This document shows, one piece after another, positions 48,883-56,247 of a DNA stretch of 64,000 nucleotides. The notes below the pieces were generated by a model, which was given only the letters and a program-made list of their open reading frames with translations, was not told the origin of the DNA and did not search any database. The stretch covers positions 114,566-178,565 of the forward strand of contig JAHZAU010000001.1 in assembly GCA_019423755.1 (NCBI GenBank). The letters are read 5' to 3'. The number at the start of each line of letters is the position of its first letter. Position 1 is the stretch's first letter. Origin of the DNA: Oscillospiraceae bacterium. GTDB lineage: Bacteria; Bacillota; Clostridia; Oscillospirales; Ruminococcaceae. The translations under genes were made by a program, and so were the position numbers.

Positions 48883-49837
48883 TCAGTACGGACGGCAGAT
48901 CAACTACCTGCGCCTTTCGGTCACCGACCGCTGCAACCTTCGCTGCCGCTACTGTATGCCCGAGGAGGGCGTGCCCCTCACCGAGCACAGCCGCCTGCTG
49001 CGCTACGAGGAGATGCTCCGCCTGGCGGAAGCGGCGGTGAGCCTGGGCATCGACCGCTTTAAGATCACCGGCGGCGAACCGCTGACCCGCCGGGACTGCC
49101 TGCCCTTTATCGCCGAGCTCAAGCGGCTGCCCGGAGTGCGTCAGGTGACCCTGACCACCAACGGCCTGCTGCTTCCCCAGGCCCTGCCCCAGCTGGTGCA
49201 GGCCGGATTGGACGGGGTGAACATCAGCCTTGACACCCTGGACCCGGCGCAGTTTGCCGCCATCACCCGCCGGGACTACCCGGTCGAGCAGGTGCTGGAC
49301 GCCATCGCCGCCAGCGCCGCGGTGCTGCCCACCAAGGTCAACGCCGTGCTGTTGGACGAGACCGCCAGTCAGCTCATCCCCCTGGCCCAGCTGGCCCAGA
49401 AGCTGCCGGTGGACGTGCGGTTTATCGAGTGGATGCCCATCGGGCAGGACGCTGTCCCCCGTCACGACACCCAAACCGTCCTGGAGCGGCTGCAGGCCCA
49501 GTGGCCCCAGCTGACCCCCACCTCCCAGCGCCGGGGCAACGGCCCCGCCCGCTACTATACCGCACCCGGCTTTTTGGGGTGCATCGGGCTCATCGAGGCG
49601 GTGAGCCACCAGTTCTGCCAAAGCTGCAACCGGGTGCGGGTCACCAGTACCGGCACCCTCAAGCCCTGCCTCTGCTACGAGGACGGGGTGGAGCTGCTGC
49701 CCCTGCTGCGGGGCGGCGCTTCCCAGCAGGAGCTGGCCCTGGCTATGGCCGGCGCTATCTACAACAAACCCCAGGCTCACTGCTTCGGCTCCGGCCATTC
49801 GGCGGAGCGGCGCACCATGAGCCAGATCGGAGGATAA
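48875..49837 (+). CDS. moaA: GTP 3',8-cyclase (MoaA)
   Basis: A 320-residue radical SAM enzyme, the first step of molybdenum cofactor synthesis. The N-terminal cluster is TDRCNLRCRYCMPEEG (about 17-32) with KITGGEPLTRRDCLP and TTNGLLL; the C-terminal second [4Fe-4S] site is FCQSCNRVRVTSTGTLKPCL (about 246-265). Length is close to the family norm and the C terminus lacks the usual Gly-Gly tail-end pair only in part (MSQIGG is present). Start ATG lies within the end of moaC and has GGGGGGGAG upstream. Confidence 0.95.
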   Translation: MLDQYGRQINYLRLSVTDRCNLRCRYCMPEEGVPLTEHSRLLRYEEMLRLAEAAVSLGIDRFKITGGEPLTRRDCLPFIAELKRLPGVRQVTLTTNGLLLPQALPQLVQAGLDGVNISLDTLDPAQFAAITRRDYPVEQVLDAIAASAAVLPTKVNAVLLDETASQLIPLAQLAQKLPVDVRFIEWMPIGQDAVPRHDTQTVLERLQAQWPQLTPTSQRRGNGPARYYTAPGFLGCIGLIEAVSHQFCQSCNRVRVTSTGTLKPCLCYEDGVELLPLLRGGASQQELALAMAGAIYNKPQAHCFGSGHSAERRTMSQIGG

Positions 49838-49841
49838 TATT

Positions 49842-50774
49842 ATGGGAAAAGTACTGGCTGTCTGCACCAGCAAGGTGCGCGGCATTCAAAAAGAGGACCG
49901 CGGCGAAGGCTACTTTGCCGTGGATTGGGGCCTGGAAGGCGACGCCCACGGCGGCAACTGGCACCGGCAGGTGAGCCTGCTGAGCGCCGACCGCATCGCC
50001 GAGTTCAACGCCCGGGGCGCCGGCGTGCAGCCGGGAGCCTTCGGCGAAAACCTGGTGGTGGAAGGCATCGACTTCCGCAGTCTGCCGGTGGGCACCCTGC
50101 TGCGCTGCGGCGACGTGCTGCTGGAAATGACCCAGATCGGCAAGGAATGTCACTCCCACTGCGCCATCTACCATAAAATGGGCGAGTGCATCATGCCCCG
50201 GGAGGGCGTCTTTGCCCGGGTGCTGCAGCCGGGACACATCGCCGTCGGCGACGAGATGACCATCGAGCCCCGCACCACCCCCTTCCCCTTCCAGGCGGCG
50301 GTGATCACCCTTTCCGACCGCTCGGCGGCCGGCCAGCGCCCCGACGAAAGCGGCCCCGCTATCGCCAAACGCCTGCTGGACGCGGGTTATGAGGTGGTGG
50401 AGCAGCTGCTTCTGCCCGACGAGCGCGCCCTGCTGGAAAAGAACCTGATCCGCCTGGCCGACCAGCGCCAGCTGGACCTGGTGCTCACCACCGGCGGCAC
50501 CGGCTTCGCCCCCCGGGACATCACCCCCGAGGCCACTTTGGCGGTTTGCCAGCGGCAGGCCCCCGGCATCGCGGAGGCCATCCGCGCCGCCAGCATGCAG
50601 ATCACCCCCCGCGCCATGCTCAGCCGGGCGGTGTCCGCCATCCGCGGCCGCACCCTCATCGTCAACCTCCCCGGCAGCCCCAAAGCCTGCATGGAGAGCA
50701 TGGACGTCTTCCTGGACCAGATGCCCCACGCCATCGAGCTGCTGCGGGGCCAGCCCCAGGACTGCGGACGCTAA
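49842..50774 (+). CDS. MOSC domain - MogA/MoaB fusion protein
   Basis: A 310-residue two-domain protein. Residues 1-145 are a MOSC domain: GYFAVDWGLEGDAHGGNWHR (about 23-42), PGAFGENLVVEGIDF (about 64-78) and the cysteine segment IGKECHSHCAIYHKMGECIM, where relatives bind sulfur or molybdenum cofactor. Residues 150-305 are MogA-like adenylyltransferase: AAVITLSDRSAAGQRPDESG (about 150-169) and DLVLTTGGTGFAPRDITPEA (about 206-225), ending with NLPGSPKA. Such fusions are known in anaerobes. Only four bases separate it from moaA. Confidence 0.92.
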   Translation: MGKVLAVCTSKVRGIQKEDRGEGYFAVDWGLEGDAHGGNWHRQVSLLSADRIAEFNARGAGVQPGAFGENLVVEGIDFRSLPVGTLLRCGDVLLEMTQIGKECHSHCAIYHKMGECIMPREGVFARVLQPGHIAVGDEMTIEPRTTPFPFQAAVITLSDRSAAGQRPDESGPAIAKRLLDAGYEVVEQLLLPDERALLEKNLIRLADQRQLDLVLTTGGTGFAPRDITPEATLAVCQRQAPGIAEAIRAASMQITPRAMLSRAVSAIRGRTLIVNLPGSPKACMESMDVFLDQMPHAIELLRGQPQDCGR

Positions 50775-50795
50775 GCTTCGATTCGGCCTCGCCGT

Positions 50796-50820
50796 AAAAC
50801 CGGCGGGTTGAAAATATGAT
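50796..50820 (+). promoter_or_regulatory. Promoter-like element before modA with AACCG-CGG motif
   Basis: AAAACCGGCGGGTT is followed six bases later by TATGAT. The same arrangement (AAAACCGCCGGTTTT then TATGAT) occurs before modB. The -35 here is poor, so the promoter would need help or be weak. Confidence 0.4.
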
Positions 50821-50852
50821 CCCCTGAAACACGGGGAAAAGGAGCAAACCCT

Positions 50853-51761
50853 ATGAAAAAATGCATCGCCTGGCTGCTGACGGCAGCCCTGGCCCTGAGC
50901 TTCACCGGCTGCCAGTCTAGCCCCGCCCCCCAGGGCGAAGAAGCCGAGCCTGCCCCCCAGACCGAGACCGCCGAGACCCCCGAAACGGAAGCCACCGAAA
51001 CCGCCCCAGAGACCGAAGCGGAGCCGGTGGAGTTGGTGGTCTTTGCCGCGGCCAGCCTGACCGAGACCCTGGAACAGATCGCCGAGGACTACAAGGCCGT
51101 CGCCCCCGAAGTGACCCTGACCTTCAACTTCGACTCCTCCGGCACCCTCAAGACCCAGATCCAGGAAGGCGCCGCCTGCGACCTGTTCCTCTCCGCAGGA
51201 CAGAAGCAGATGGACCAGCTGGACGCTTCGGCGGACCCGTCGGTGAACACCGAAGGCCTGGACTTCGTGCTGGAAGGCAGCCGCCTGGACCTGCTGGAAA
51301 ACAAGGTCACCCTGGTGACCCCCGAAGGCAACCCCAAGGGCATCGACAGCTTTGACTCCCTGGCCGAGCATCTGAAAGCTGGGGACATCCTCCTTGCCAT
51401 GGGCAACAGCGACGTACCGGTGGGCCAGTATACCCAGAAGATCCTCACCTTCTACGGCCTGGATGAAGCGGCCCTGGCCAACGCCGGCTGCATCACCTAC
51501 GGCACCAACGTCAAAGAGGTGACCACCCAGGTGACCGAAGGCAGCGTGGACGCCGGCGTCATCTACTGCACCGATGCCTTCTCCGCCGGCCTGACCCCGG
51601 TGGCCGAAGCGACCCCCGAAATGTGCGGCCAGGTCATCTACCCTGCCGCCGTGCTCAATGTTTCCGAGCATCCCCAGGAGTCCCAGGCCTTCCTGGACTA
51701 CCTTTCCACCGACGCGGCCATGAGCGTCTTTGCTGAGGTGGGCTTCTCCCCCGTGGCATAG
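50853..51761 (+). CDS. modA: Molybdate-binding lipoprotein ModA
   Basis: A 302-residue extracellular lipoprotein: signal peptide with lipobox LSFTGC (Cys20), then a Glu/Thr/Pro-rich linker (about 25-65). The binding domain begins VELVVFAAASLTETLEQIAE (about 68-87) and continues with FNFDSSGTLKTQIQEGAACD (about 92-111), SAGQKQMDQLD and a C-terminal SQAFLDYLSTDAAMSVFAEVG. The Ser residues in AASLT and DSSGTL are the oxyanion contacts of ModA proteins. It feeds ModB/ModC encoded just downstream. Preceded by AAAAGGAG. Confidence 0.95.
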   Translation: MKKCIAWLLTAALALSFTGCQSSPAPQGEEAEPAPQTETAETPETEATETAPETEAEPVELVVFAAASLTETLEQIAEDYKAVAPEVTLTFNFDSSGTLKTQIQEGAACDLFLSAGQKQMDQLDASADPSVNTEGLDFVLEGSRLDLLENKVTLVTPEGNPKGIDSFDSLAEHLKAGDILLAMGNSDVPVGQYTQKILTFYGLDEAALANAGCITYGTNVKEVTTQVTEGSVDAGVIYCTDAFSAGLTPVAEATPEMCGQVIYPAAVLNVSEHPQESQAFLDYLSTDAAMSVFAEVGFSPVA

Positions 51762-51777
51762 TTTCCCGGCCGCGGCC

Positions 51778-51806
51778 TTGCAAAACCGCCGGTTTTCCGG
51801 TATGAT
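51778..51806 (+). promoter_or_regulatory. Promoter of modB-modC
   Basis: TTGCAA and TATGAT spaced by 17 bases. The spacer holds the perfect palindrome AAAACCG-C-CGGTTTT (51782-51796). Confidence 0.6.
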
Positions 51807-51817
51807 GGAAACGGAAC

Positions 51818-51886
51818 AGGGCAGCCGCTCTGCCGTACAGAGGCTCTGTGACAGGAGGCTCTGCCGGACAGGGGGCTGCCCTTTTT
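51818..51886 (+). terminator. Attenuator-like hairpin in the modB leader
   Basis: AGGGCAGCC pairs with GGCTGCCCT and is followed by TTTTT, just before the ribosome site of modB. The left arm can instead pair locally (GGCAG with CTGCC, 51820-51834). AGGCTCTG occurs twice within the loop. The two pairings exclude each other, the layout of a transcription attenuator or riboswitch. It could instead be a terminator that lowers modBC expression relative to modA. Confidence 0.6.
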
Positions 51887-51908
51887 AAACGAAAGGAGAG
51901 GGGCCTTT

Positions 51909-52577
51909 TTGGATTGGTACCCATTATATAATTCCCTGCGCATCGCCGCCATCAGCAGCGTGCTGGTGTTCTTTTCGGGCATTTTGGCCGCTTACTACGC
52001 CGCCCGCCTGCCCCGGGTGGTCAAAGGGGTGCTGGACGTGGTGCTCACCCTGCCCATGGTGCTGCCCCCCACGGTGGTGGGCTACTTTTTGCTGCTGCTC
52101 TTTGGCAGCCGCCGCCCGCTGGGTATGGCGCTGGAATCGGTGGGGGTCAAGTTCGTCATGAACTGGACCGGCGGGGTGCTGGCCGCCGCGGTGGTGGCCT
52201 TCCCGCTCATGTACCGTACCGCCCGCGGCGCCTTCGAGGCCTTTGACGAGACCTTGGCCCAGGCCGGACAGACCCTGGGGCTTTCCAACACCTATCTTTT
52301 CTGGCGGGTGCGGATGCCAGCCTGCCGCCAGGGCATCCTGGCCGGGACGGTGCTGGCCTTTGCCCGGGCGCTGGGCGAATACGGCGCCACCAGCATGCTC
52401 ATCGGCTACACCCCCGGCAAGACGGCCACCATCTCCACCACCGTCTATCAGATGTGGCGCACCGGCAACGACCGGCAGGCCTTCTACTGGGTCATGGTGA
52501 ACCTAGCTATCTCGGCGGCGGTGCTGCTGACGGTCAACCTGCTGGAACGCCGCCAGAAAGGAGGCCGCCGGGCATGA
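51909..52577 (+). CDS. modB: Molybdate ABC transporter permease ModB
   Basis: A 222-residue permease with about five or six membrane helices. It starts at TTG (MDWYPLYNSLRIAAISSVLV), with GGAGAGGGG just upstream. The helix region LTLPMVLPPTVVGYFLLLLF (about 45-64) and the cytoplasmic EAA loop (FDETLAQAGQTLGLSNTYLF, about 111-130, then ARALGEYGATSMLIG) are typical of ModB. Overlaps modC by four bases (ATGA). Confidence 0.95.
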   Translation: MDWYPLYNSLRIAAISSVLVFFSGILAAYYAARLPRVVKGVLDVVLTLPMVLPPTVVGYFLLLLFGSRRPLGMALESVGVKFVMNWTGGVLAAAVVAFPLMYRTARGAFEAFDETLAQAGQTLGLSNTYLFWRVRMPACRQGILAGTVLAFARALGEYGATSMLIGYTPGKTATISTTVYQMWRTGNDRQAFYWVMVNLAISAAVLLTVNLLERRQKGGRRA

Positions 52578-53614
52578 GCCTTGTTGTAGAGATTGAAAAA
52601 CAGCTGGGGGACTTTACCCTCCGGGCGGACTTTTCCACTGATGACCTGGTCACCGGGCTGTTGGGCGCTTCCGGCTGCGGCAAGAGCCTGACCCTCCGGT
52701 GCATCGCCGGGGTTCTGCGCCCCGACCGCGGGCGCATCCTGCTGGACGGGGAGCCCCTTTATGATTCGGCGCGCGGCATCGACCTGCCGCCCCAAGCCCG
52801 CCAGGTGGGCTATCTTTTCCAAAGCTACGCCCTTTTCCCCAACATGACGGTGGAGCAGAACATCCTCTGCGGCCTGCGGGCCCGTACCCCCAAGCCCCAG
52901 CGCCGGGCCGCTCTGGAAGAGATGATGGAGCGGATGCAGCTGCGGGGCTTAGAAAAACTTCGCCCGGCCCAGCTTTCCGGCGGGCAGGCACAGCGGGTAG
53001 CCCTGGCGCGCATTTTGGTGAGCCAGCCGCGGCTTCTCCTGCTGGACGAGCCCTTTTCCGCCCTGGACAGCCACCTGCGGGACCAGCTGCAGCCCCAACT
53101 TTTGGAGCTGCTGCGCTCGGTAGGGCGGCAGACCCTGCTTGTGACCCACAGCCGGGACGAGGCCTACCACCTATGCAGCCGCCTGTGCGTCATGGAGCGG
53201 GGGCAGATCCTCTGCACCGGCCCCACCAAAACGGTGTTTGCCGACCCGGAATGGGAGGCCGCCGCCCGGCTCACCGGCTGCAAAAACATCGCCCCCGCCC
53301 AAAAGGCCGGGGAATTTTCGGTGTTTGTGCCCTCCTGGGGCGTACAGCTTACCACCGCCAAGCCGGTGCCGGACGACCTGCGTTCCATCGGCCTGCGGGC
53401 GCACTATTTCCACCCCCGTTCCCCTCAAAACCGCTTTGCGGTAAACTGGGTCTCGGCGCTGGAGGAGCCTTTTGAGTGGATCCTCCTCTTCCGCTATGCC
53501 GGTCAGGAGCCGGACAGCCCGCCCATCTGGTGGCGGCTGCCCAAGGACCGCAAGCCCTCCCCCCTGCCCGAGACTTTGGGCATCGCGCCGGAAAATATCC
53601 TACTGCTTCGCTAG
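52574..53614 (+). CDS. modC: Molybdate ABC transporter ATPase ModC
   Basis: A 346-residue ATPase. Walker A is LLGASGCGKSLTLR (about 29-42), the Q-loop LFQSYALFPNMTVEQNI (about 80-96), the signature LSGGQAQRVALARIL (about 134-148) and Walker B LLLLDEPFSALD, with the switch His in LLVTHSRDE. The C-terminal 110 residues hold a TOBE-like part, less conserved. Start overlaps the modB stop as ATGA, so translation is coupled. It energises uptake of molybdate, possibly also tungstate. Confidence 0.94.
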   Translation: MSLVVEIEKQLGDFTLRADFSTDDLVTGLLGASGCGKSLTLRCIAGVLRPDRGRILLDGEPLYDSARGIDLPPQARQVGYLFQSYALFPNMTVEQNILCGLRARTPKPQRRAALEEMMERMQLRGLEKLRPAQLSGGQAQRVALARILVSQPRLLLLDEPFSALDSHLRDQLQPQLLELLRSVGRQTLLVTHSRDEAYHLCSRLCVMERGQILCTGPTKTVFADPEWEAAARLTGCKNIAPAQKAGEFSVFVPSWGVQLTTAKPVPDDLRSIGLRAHYFHPRSPQNRFAVNWVSALEEPFEWILLFRYAGQEPDSPPIWWRLPKDRKPSPLPETLGIAPENILLLR

Positions 53615-53641
53615 ACGATTCTGCCCTTTGGAGGTGTCATT

Positions 53642-54607
53642 ATGAGCATCCGCTCCCTTCTGCAAACCGCCCTGGACCGGCTTTCGGCCGGAGAACCCCT
53701 TGTTTTGGTGACGGTGGCCGCCTCCCAGGGCTCCACCCCCCGCTCTGCCGGCGCTTGGATGCTGGTGGGGCAGCAGGGGCTTTTGTGCGGCACCATCGGC
53801 GGCGGCGCGCTGGAATACCACTGCCAGCAGTTGGCTGCCTCCCTGGTTCCCAGCTCCCCCGGGCGGCTGGAAACCTTCTCCCTCACCGACGCCGAGGCCG
53901 GCGGCCTGGGGATGATCTGCGGCGGCAGCACCCAGGTGCTGTTTACCCCGCTTTCCGATCCGTCCCCCTTCGCTGCGGCCCAGGAGCTGCTGCTGGAAGG
54001 CTGCCCCGCCTGGCTCTGCCTGCCGCTGGACGGCTCCGCGCCCCATGCAGTGTCTGCCCCAGAAGGACAGCTCCCCGCCAAGGCGCAAATTGCCGACTGG
54101 CAAGGAAAGGCGGTGCTGGCGCTACCGCTGCGGGAGCCGGGACGCTTCTTCCTCATCGGAGCGGGGCACGTGGCCCGGGAGCTGGGGCGGCTGCTGGAAC
54201 AGCTGGAATACCCCTACCTGGTGGCCGACGACCGGCCGGACTTTGCCTGCCGGGAGCGCTTTGGCGGAGCGCTGGCCTGCCTGACCTTGTCCTGCGACCG
54301 GCTGGGCGAGGGCCTTTGCGGGCCCTTTGCCCCCACCGCCCAGGACGGCTTCTGCATCATGACCCGCGGCCACCAGGGGGACCTGGACGCGGTGCGCTTT
54401 GCCCTCGGCACCCCCGCCGGGTACATCGGCCTCATGGGCGGGCGGCAGAAGCGCCAGCAGATCTTTGCCCAGCTGGAAAGCGAGGGCTTCTCCGACGCCC
54501 GCCAGCGCATCCAAAGCCCCATCGGCCTGGACATCTCCGCCCAGACCCCGGCGGAGATCACCGTCTCGGTGGCGGCGCAGCTTATCGCCTGGCGCAATCA
54601 AAAGTAA
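53642..54607 (+). CDS. xdhC: XdhC/CoxI-family protein
   Basis: A 321-residue molybdenum hydroxylase maturation factor. The N-terminal XdhC/CoxI domain has VTVAASQGSTPRSAGAWMLV (about 23-42), CGTIGGGALEYHC (about 49-61) and MICGGSTQVLF. The C-terminal Rossmann domain has FFLIGAGHVARELGRLLEQL (about 170-189) and VADDRPDFACRERF. XdhC proteins bind molybdenum cofactor and help its sulfuration and insertion into xanthine dehydrogenase-type enzymes. It ends the molybdenum operon at a strong terminator. No xdh structural gene follows within the window. Confidence 0.92.
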   Translation: MSIRSLLQTALDRLSAGEPLVLVTVAASQGSTPRSAGAWMLVGQQGLLCGTIGGGALEYHCQQLAASLVPSSPGRLETFSLTDAEAGGLGMICGGSTQVLFTPLSDPSPFAAAQELLLEGCPAWLCLPLDGSAPHAVSAPEGQLPAKAQIADWQGKAVLALPLREPGRFFLIGAGHVARELGRLLEQLEYPYLVADDRPDFACRERFGGALACLTLSCDRLGEGLCGPFAPTAQDGFCIMTRGHQGDLDAVRFALGTPAGYIGLMGGRQKRQQIFAQLESEGFSDARQRIQSPIGLDISAQTPAEITVSVAAQLIAWRNQK

Positions 54608-54620
54608 AAAACCTATGCAA

Positions 54621-54658
54621 AACGGGACAGGACCACGATTGGTCCTGTCCCGTTTTTT
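54621..54658. terminator. Bidirectional terminator after xdhC
   Basis: Perfect arms (AACGGGACAGGACCA and complement) around a CGAT loop, followed by TTTTTT on the plus strand; it also ends the convergent flavoprotein gene at 54673. Confidence 0.9.
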
Positions 54659-54672
54659 GTCGTTTTGCGGTT

Positions 54673-55722
54673 TTATACCCCCAGCTCGGCAAACAGCTCC
54701 GGCACGGTGGTCATCTTCTCCAAACGCCAGGCGTTTTCCCCGCAGAACACCAGGCCCTCGTCGGTCTGGCCGTCCACGGCGTGGATCAGCGCCTGGGTGA
54801 TGCAGTAAGGGGTGGTTGCCGGGTCGCAATGCTCCAAGCAGCCGGTGCAGCGGCGGACCGGCTGACGGCCCTCCTCCCGCTGGCGGACAAAGGGGTTACG
54901 GATAGCCCGTCCCGGCATCCCAACCGGGCTGGGGACGATGACGATATCCTCCCGCTTGGCGTCCAGATACGCCTGCTTAAAGGCCGGGGAAGCGTCGCAC
55001 TCCTCGGTTACCACAAAGCGGGTGGCCATCTGCACCCCGGCGCAGCCCAGGGAAAGCCAGTGGTCGATGTCCGCCCGGTCGTACACCCCGCCGCCGAACA
55101 CCACCGGGATGCGTTTGGCGTACTTCTGCTCGTACTCCGCCACGATTTCCAAGATCTCCCGCACGGCGGCATCGATATCCGGGCAGCCGTCCAGTTCTTC
55201 CCGGCTGTAGCCCAGGTGGCCGCCGGCCTTCGGGCCTTCGATGACCACCAGGTCCGCCGTGGTGTGGTAGCGGCGGTCCCACATCTTCAGGATCACCTTG
55301 GCGGATTTGGGCGGGGAAACGATAGGCGCCAGCTTCACCGGGCTGCCCTGGGTCAGGGCGGGAAGATTGGTAGGCAGGCCGGCCCCGGAGATGATCAGGT
55401 CCACGCCGGATTCCACGCAGCAGCGGACATAATCCTCATAGTGGCGCATGGCGCACATGATGTTCACCCCGATGCGTCCGCCGCCGCTCCGCTCCTTGGC
55501 CCGGGCGATTTCCCGCTTGAGGGCACGCAGGTTGGCGCCCAACGGGTCCTTGGTGAAGTCCGGCTCCCGCCAGCCCGGCTGGGCCGCAGAAAGGACGCCG
55601 ATGCCCCCGGCTCGGGACACTGCCCCCGCCAAAGAGGACAAACTTACCCCGATGCCCATCCCTCCCTGGATGATGGGCACCGGCACACTCCAATCGCCGA
55701 TGGTCAGTGGCGGCAAACTCAT
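54673..55722 (-). CDS. Nitronate monooxygenase / FabK-like FMN oxidoreductase
   Basis: A 349-residue TIM-barrel flavoprotein. The ATG of MSLPPLTIGDWSVPVPIIQG is chosen; an upstream in-frame ATG would place the promoter inside the gene. The start PIIQGGMGIGVSLSSLAGAV (about 16-35), VNIMCAMRHYEDYVRCCVES, VIEGPKAGGHLGY (about 157-169) and PVVFGGGVYDRADIDHWLSL (about 208-227) define the 2-nitropropane dioxygenase-like group. FabK enoyl-ACP reductases are close relatives, but the cysteine-bearing tail (RRCTGCLEHCDPATTPYCI) is typical of the nitronate monooxygenase type. It has its own promoter with a palindrome. Confidence 0.85.
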   Translation of the reverse strand: MSLPPLTIGDWSVPVPIIQGGMGIGVSLSSLAGAVSRAGGIGVLSAAQPGWREPDFTKDPLGANLRALKREIARAKERSGGGRIGVNIMCAMRHYEDYVRCCVESGVDLIISGAGLPTNLPALTQGSPVKLAPIVSPPKSAKVILKMWDRRYHTTADLVVIEGPKAGGHLGYSREELDGCPDIDAAVREILEIVAEYEQKYAKRIPVVFGGGVYDRADIDHWLSLGCAGVQMATRFVVTEECDASPAFKQAYLDAKREDIVIVPSPVGMPGRAIRNPFVRQREEGRQPVRRCTGCLEHCDPATTPYCITQALIHAVDGQTDEGLVFCGENAWRLEKMTTVPELFAELGV

Positions 55723-55756
55723 AGCAACAACCCCTATATCATGAAATTCATCCGTA

Positions 55757-55785
55757 AACATAGTTTTAAATACTATATCAGGCAA
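55757..55785 (-). promoter_or_regulatory. Promoter of the nitronate monooxygenase-like gene
   Basis: Minus-strand TTGCCT and TATGTT spaced by 17 bases, about 35 bases before the chosen ATG. Confidence 0.55.
55760..55776. promoter_or_regulatory. Palindrome ATAGT-N7-ACTAT over the promoter spacer
   Basis: ATAGTTTTAAATACTAT is palindromic at all but one pair of positions and covers the -10 and spacer. A repressor site is likely; its owner is unknown. Confidence 0.55.
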
Positions 55786-55791
55786 TGATTA

Positions 55792-55802
55792 GTATACGGT
55801 AT
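55792..55802. promoter_or_regulatory. GTATACNGTAT site
   Basis: GTATACGGTAT lies just upstream of the minus-strand -35 and matches GTATACAGTAT at the pepV promoter (61768-61778) in ten of eleven bases. Confidence 0.4.
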
Positions 55803-56032
55803 TTTCCTGCCGGTGTCAACCGATTTTCGCCGGCGGGGGTGAAAATCCTTCCTATATCTCCCACAACCGTTCTTTGGGGAAAAACCGTATTTTGGTGCGA
55901 TTTTCTAGGGATTCCCTGTCCTTTGACGACCTTAATTTCTTTTATTTGTCCTTTATTAACGTATTATTAGTAAATATATCTATAAAATTAAAGATTATTC
56001 TGTCATAAATATTAGAATTTTGAAAACTCCGG
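55803..56032. other. AT-rich divergent gap before the transporter gene
   Basis: Non-coding and strongly AT-rich from about 55930 on. An inverted repeat CTGTCAT (56000-56006) and ATGACAG (56038-56044) flanks the -35 of the next promoter. Nothing else is recognised. Confidence 0.5.
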
Positions 56033-56060
56033 TTGACATGACAGGGAATTTATCTATAAT
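56033..56060 (+). promoter_or_regulatory. Promoter of the transporter-M20 operon
   Basis: TTGACA and TATAAT spaced by 16 bases, with a leader of about 180 bases before the GTG start. The leader (56067-56247) is AT-rich with no clear terminator hairpin. Confidence 0.8.
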
Positions 56061-56247
56061 TATGGACGTAGGGACCGTGATTATATACAATTATCATGTG
56101 TTTTATGTAGTTAAATAATCGGATTGCACAAAACAGATTATTTTAAAAGACAAATTAAAGACGTGATAGTTCTCCTGTGCGCGCCAGGGCGGTCTCCTCG
56201 TCAAAACTTCTATTATGAAATGAAAATAGGACAAAGGAGGATTTTCC

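Noticed and set aside
49755..51671. Minus-strand open frame of 638 codons
   Set aside because: Antisense of the MOSC-MogA fusion and modA; runs of Gly and Phe, no domain.
51801..51908. Known molybdenum cofactor riboswitch
   Set aside because: The conserved segments I recall for the Moco motif are not visible, so only an attenuator-like leader is claimed.
53476..55788. Plus-strand open frame of 770 codons
   Set aside because: Runs out of frame over modC and xdhC and then antisense over the flavoprotein gene, crossing a terminator at 54621.
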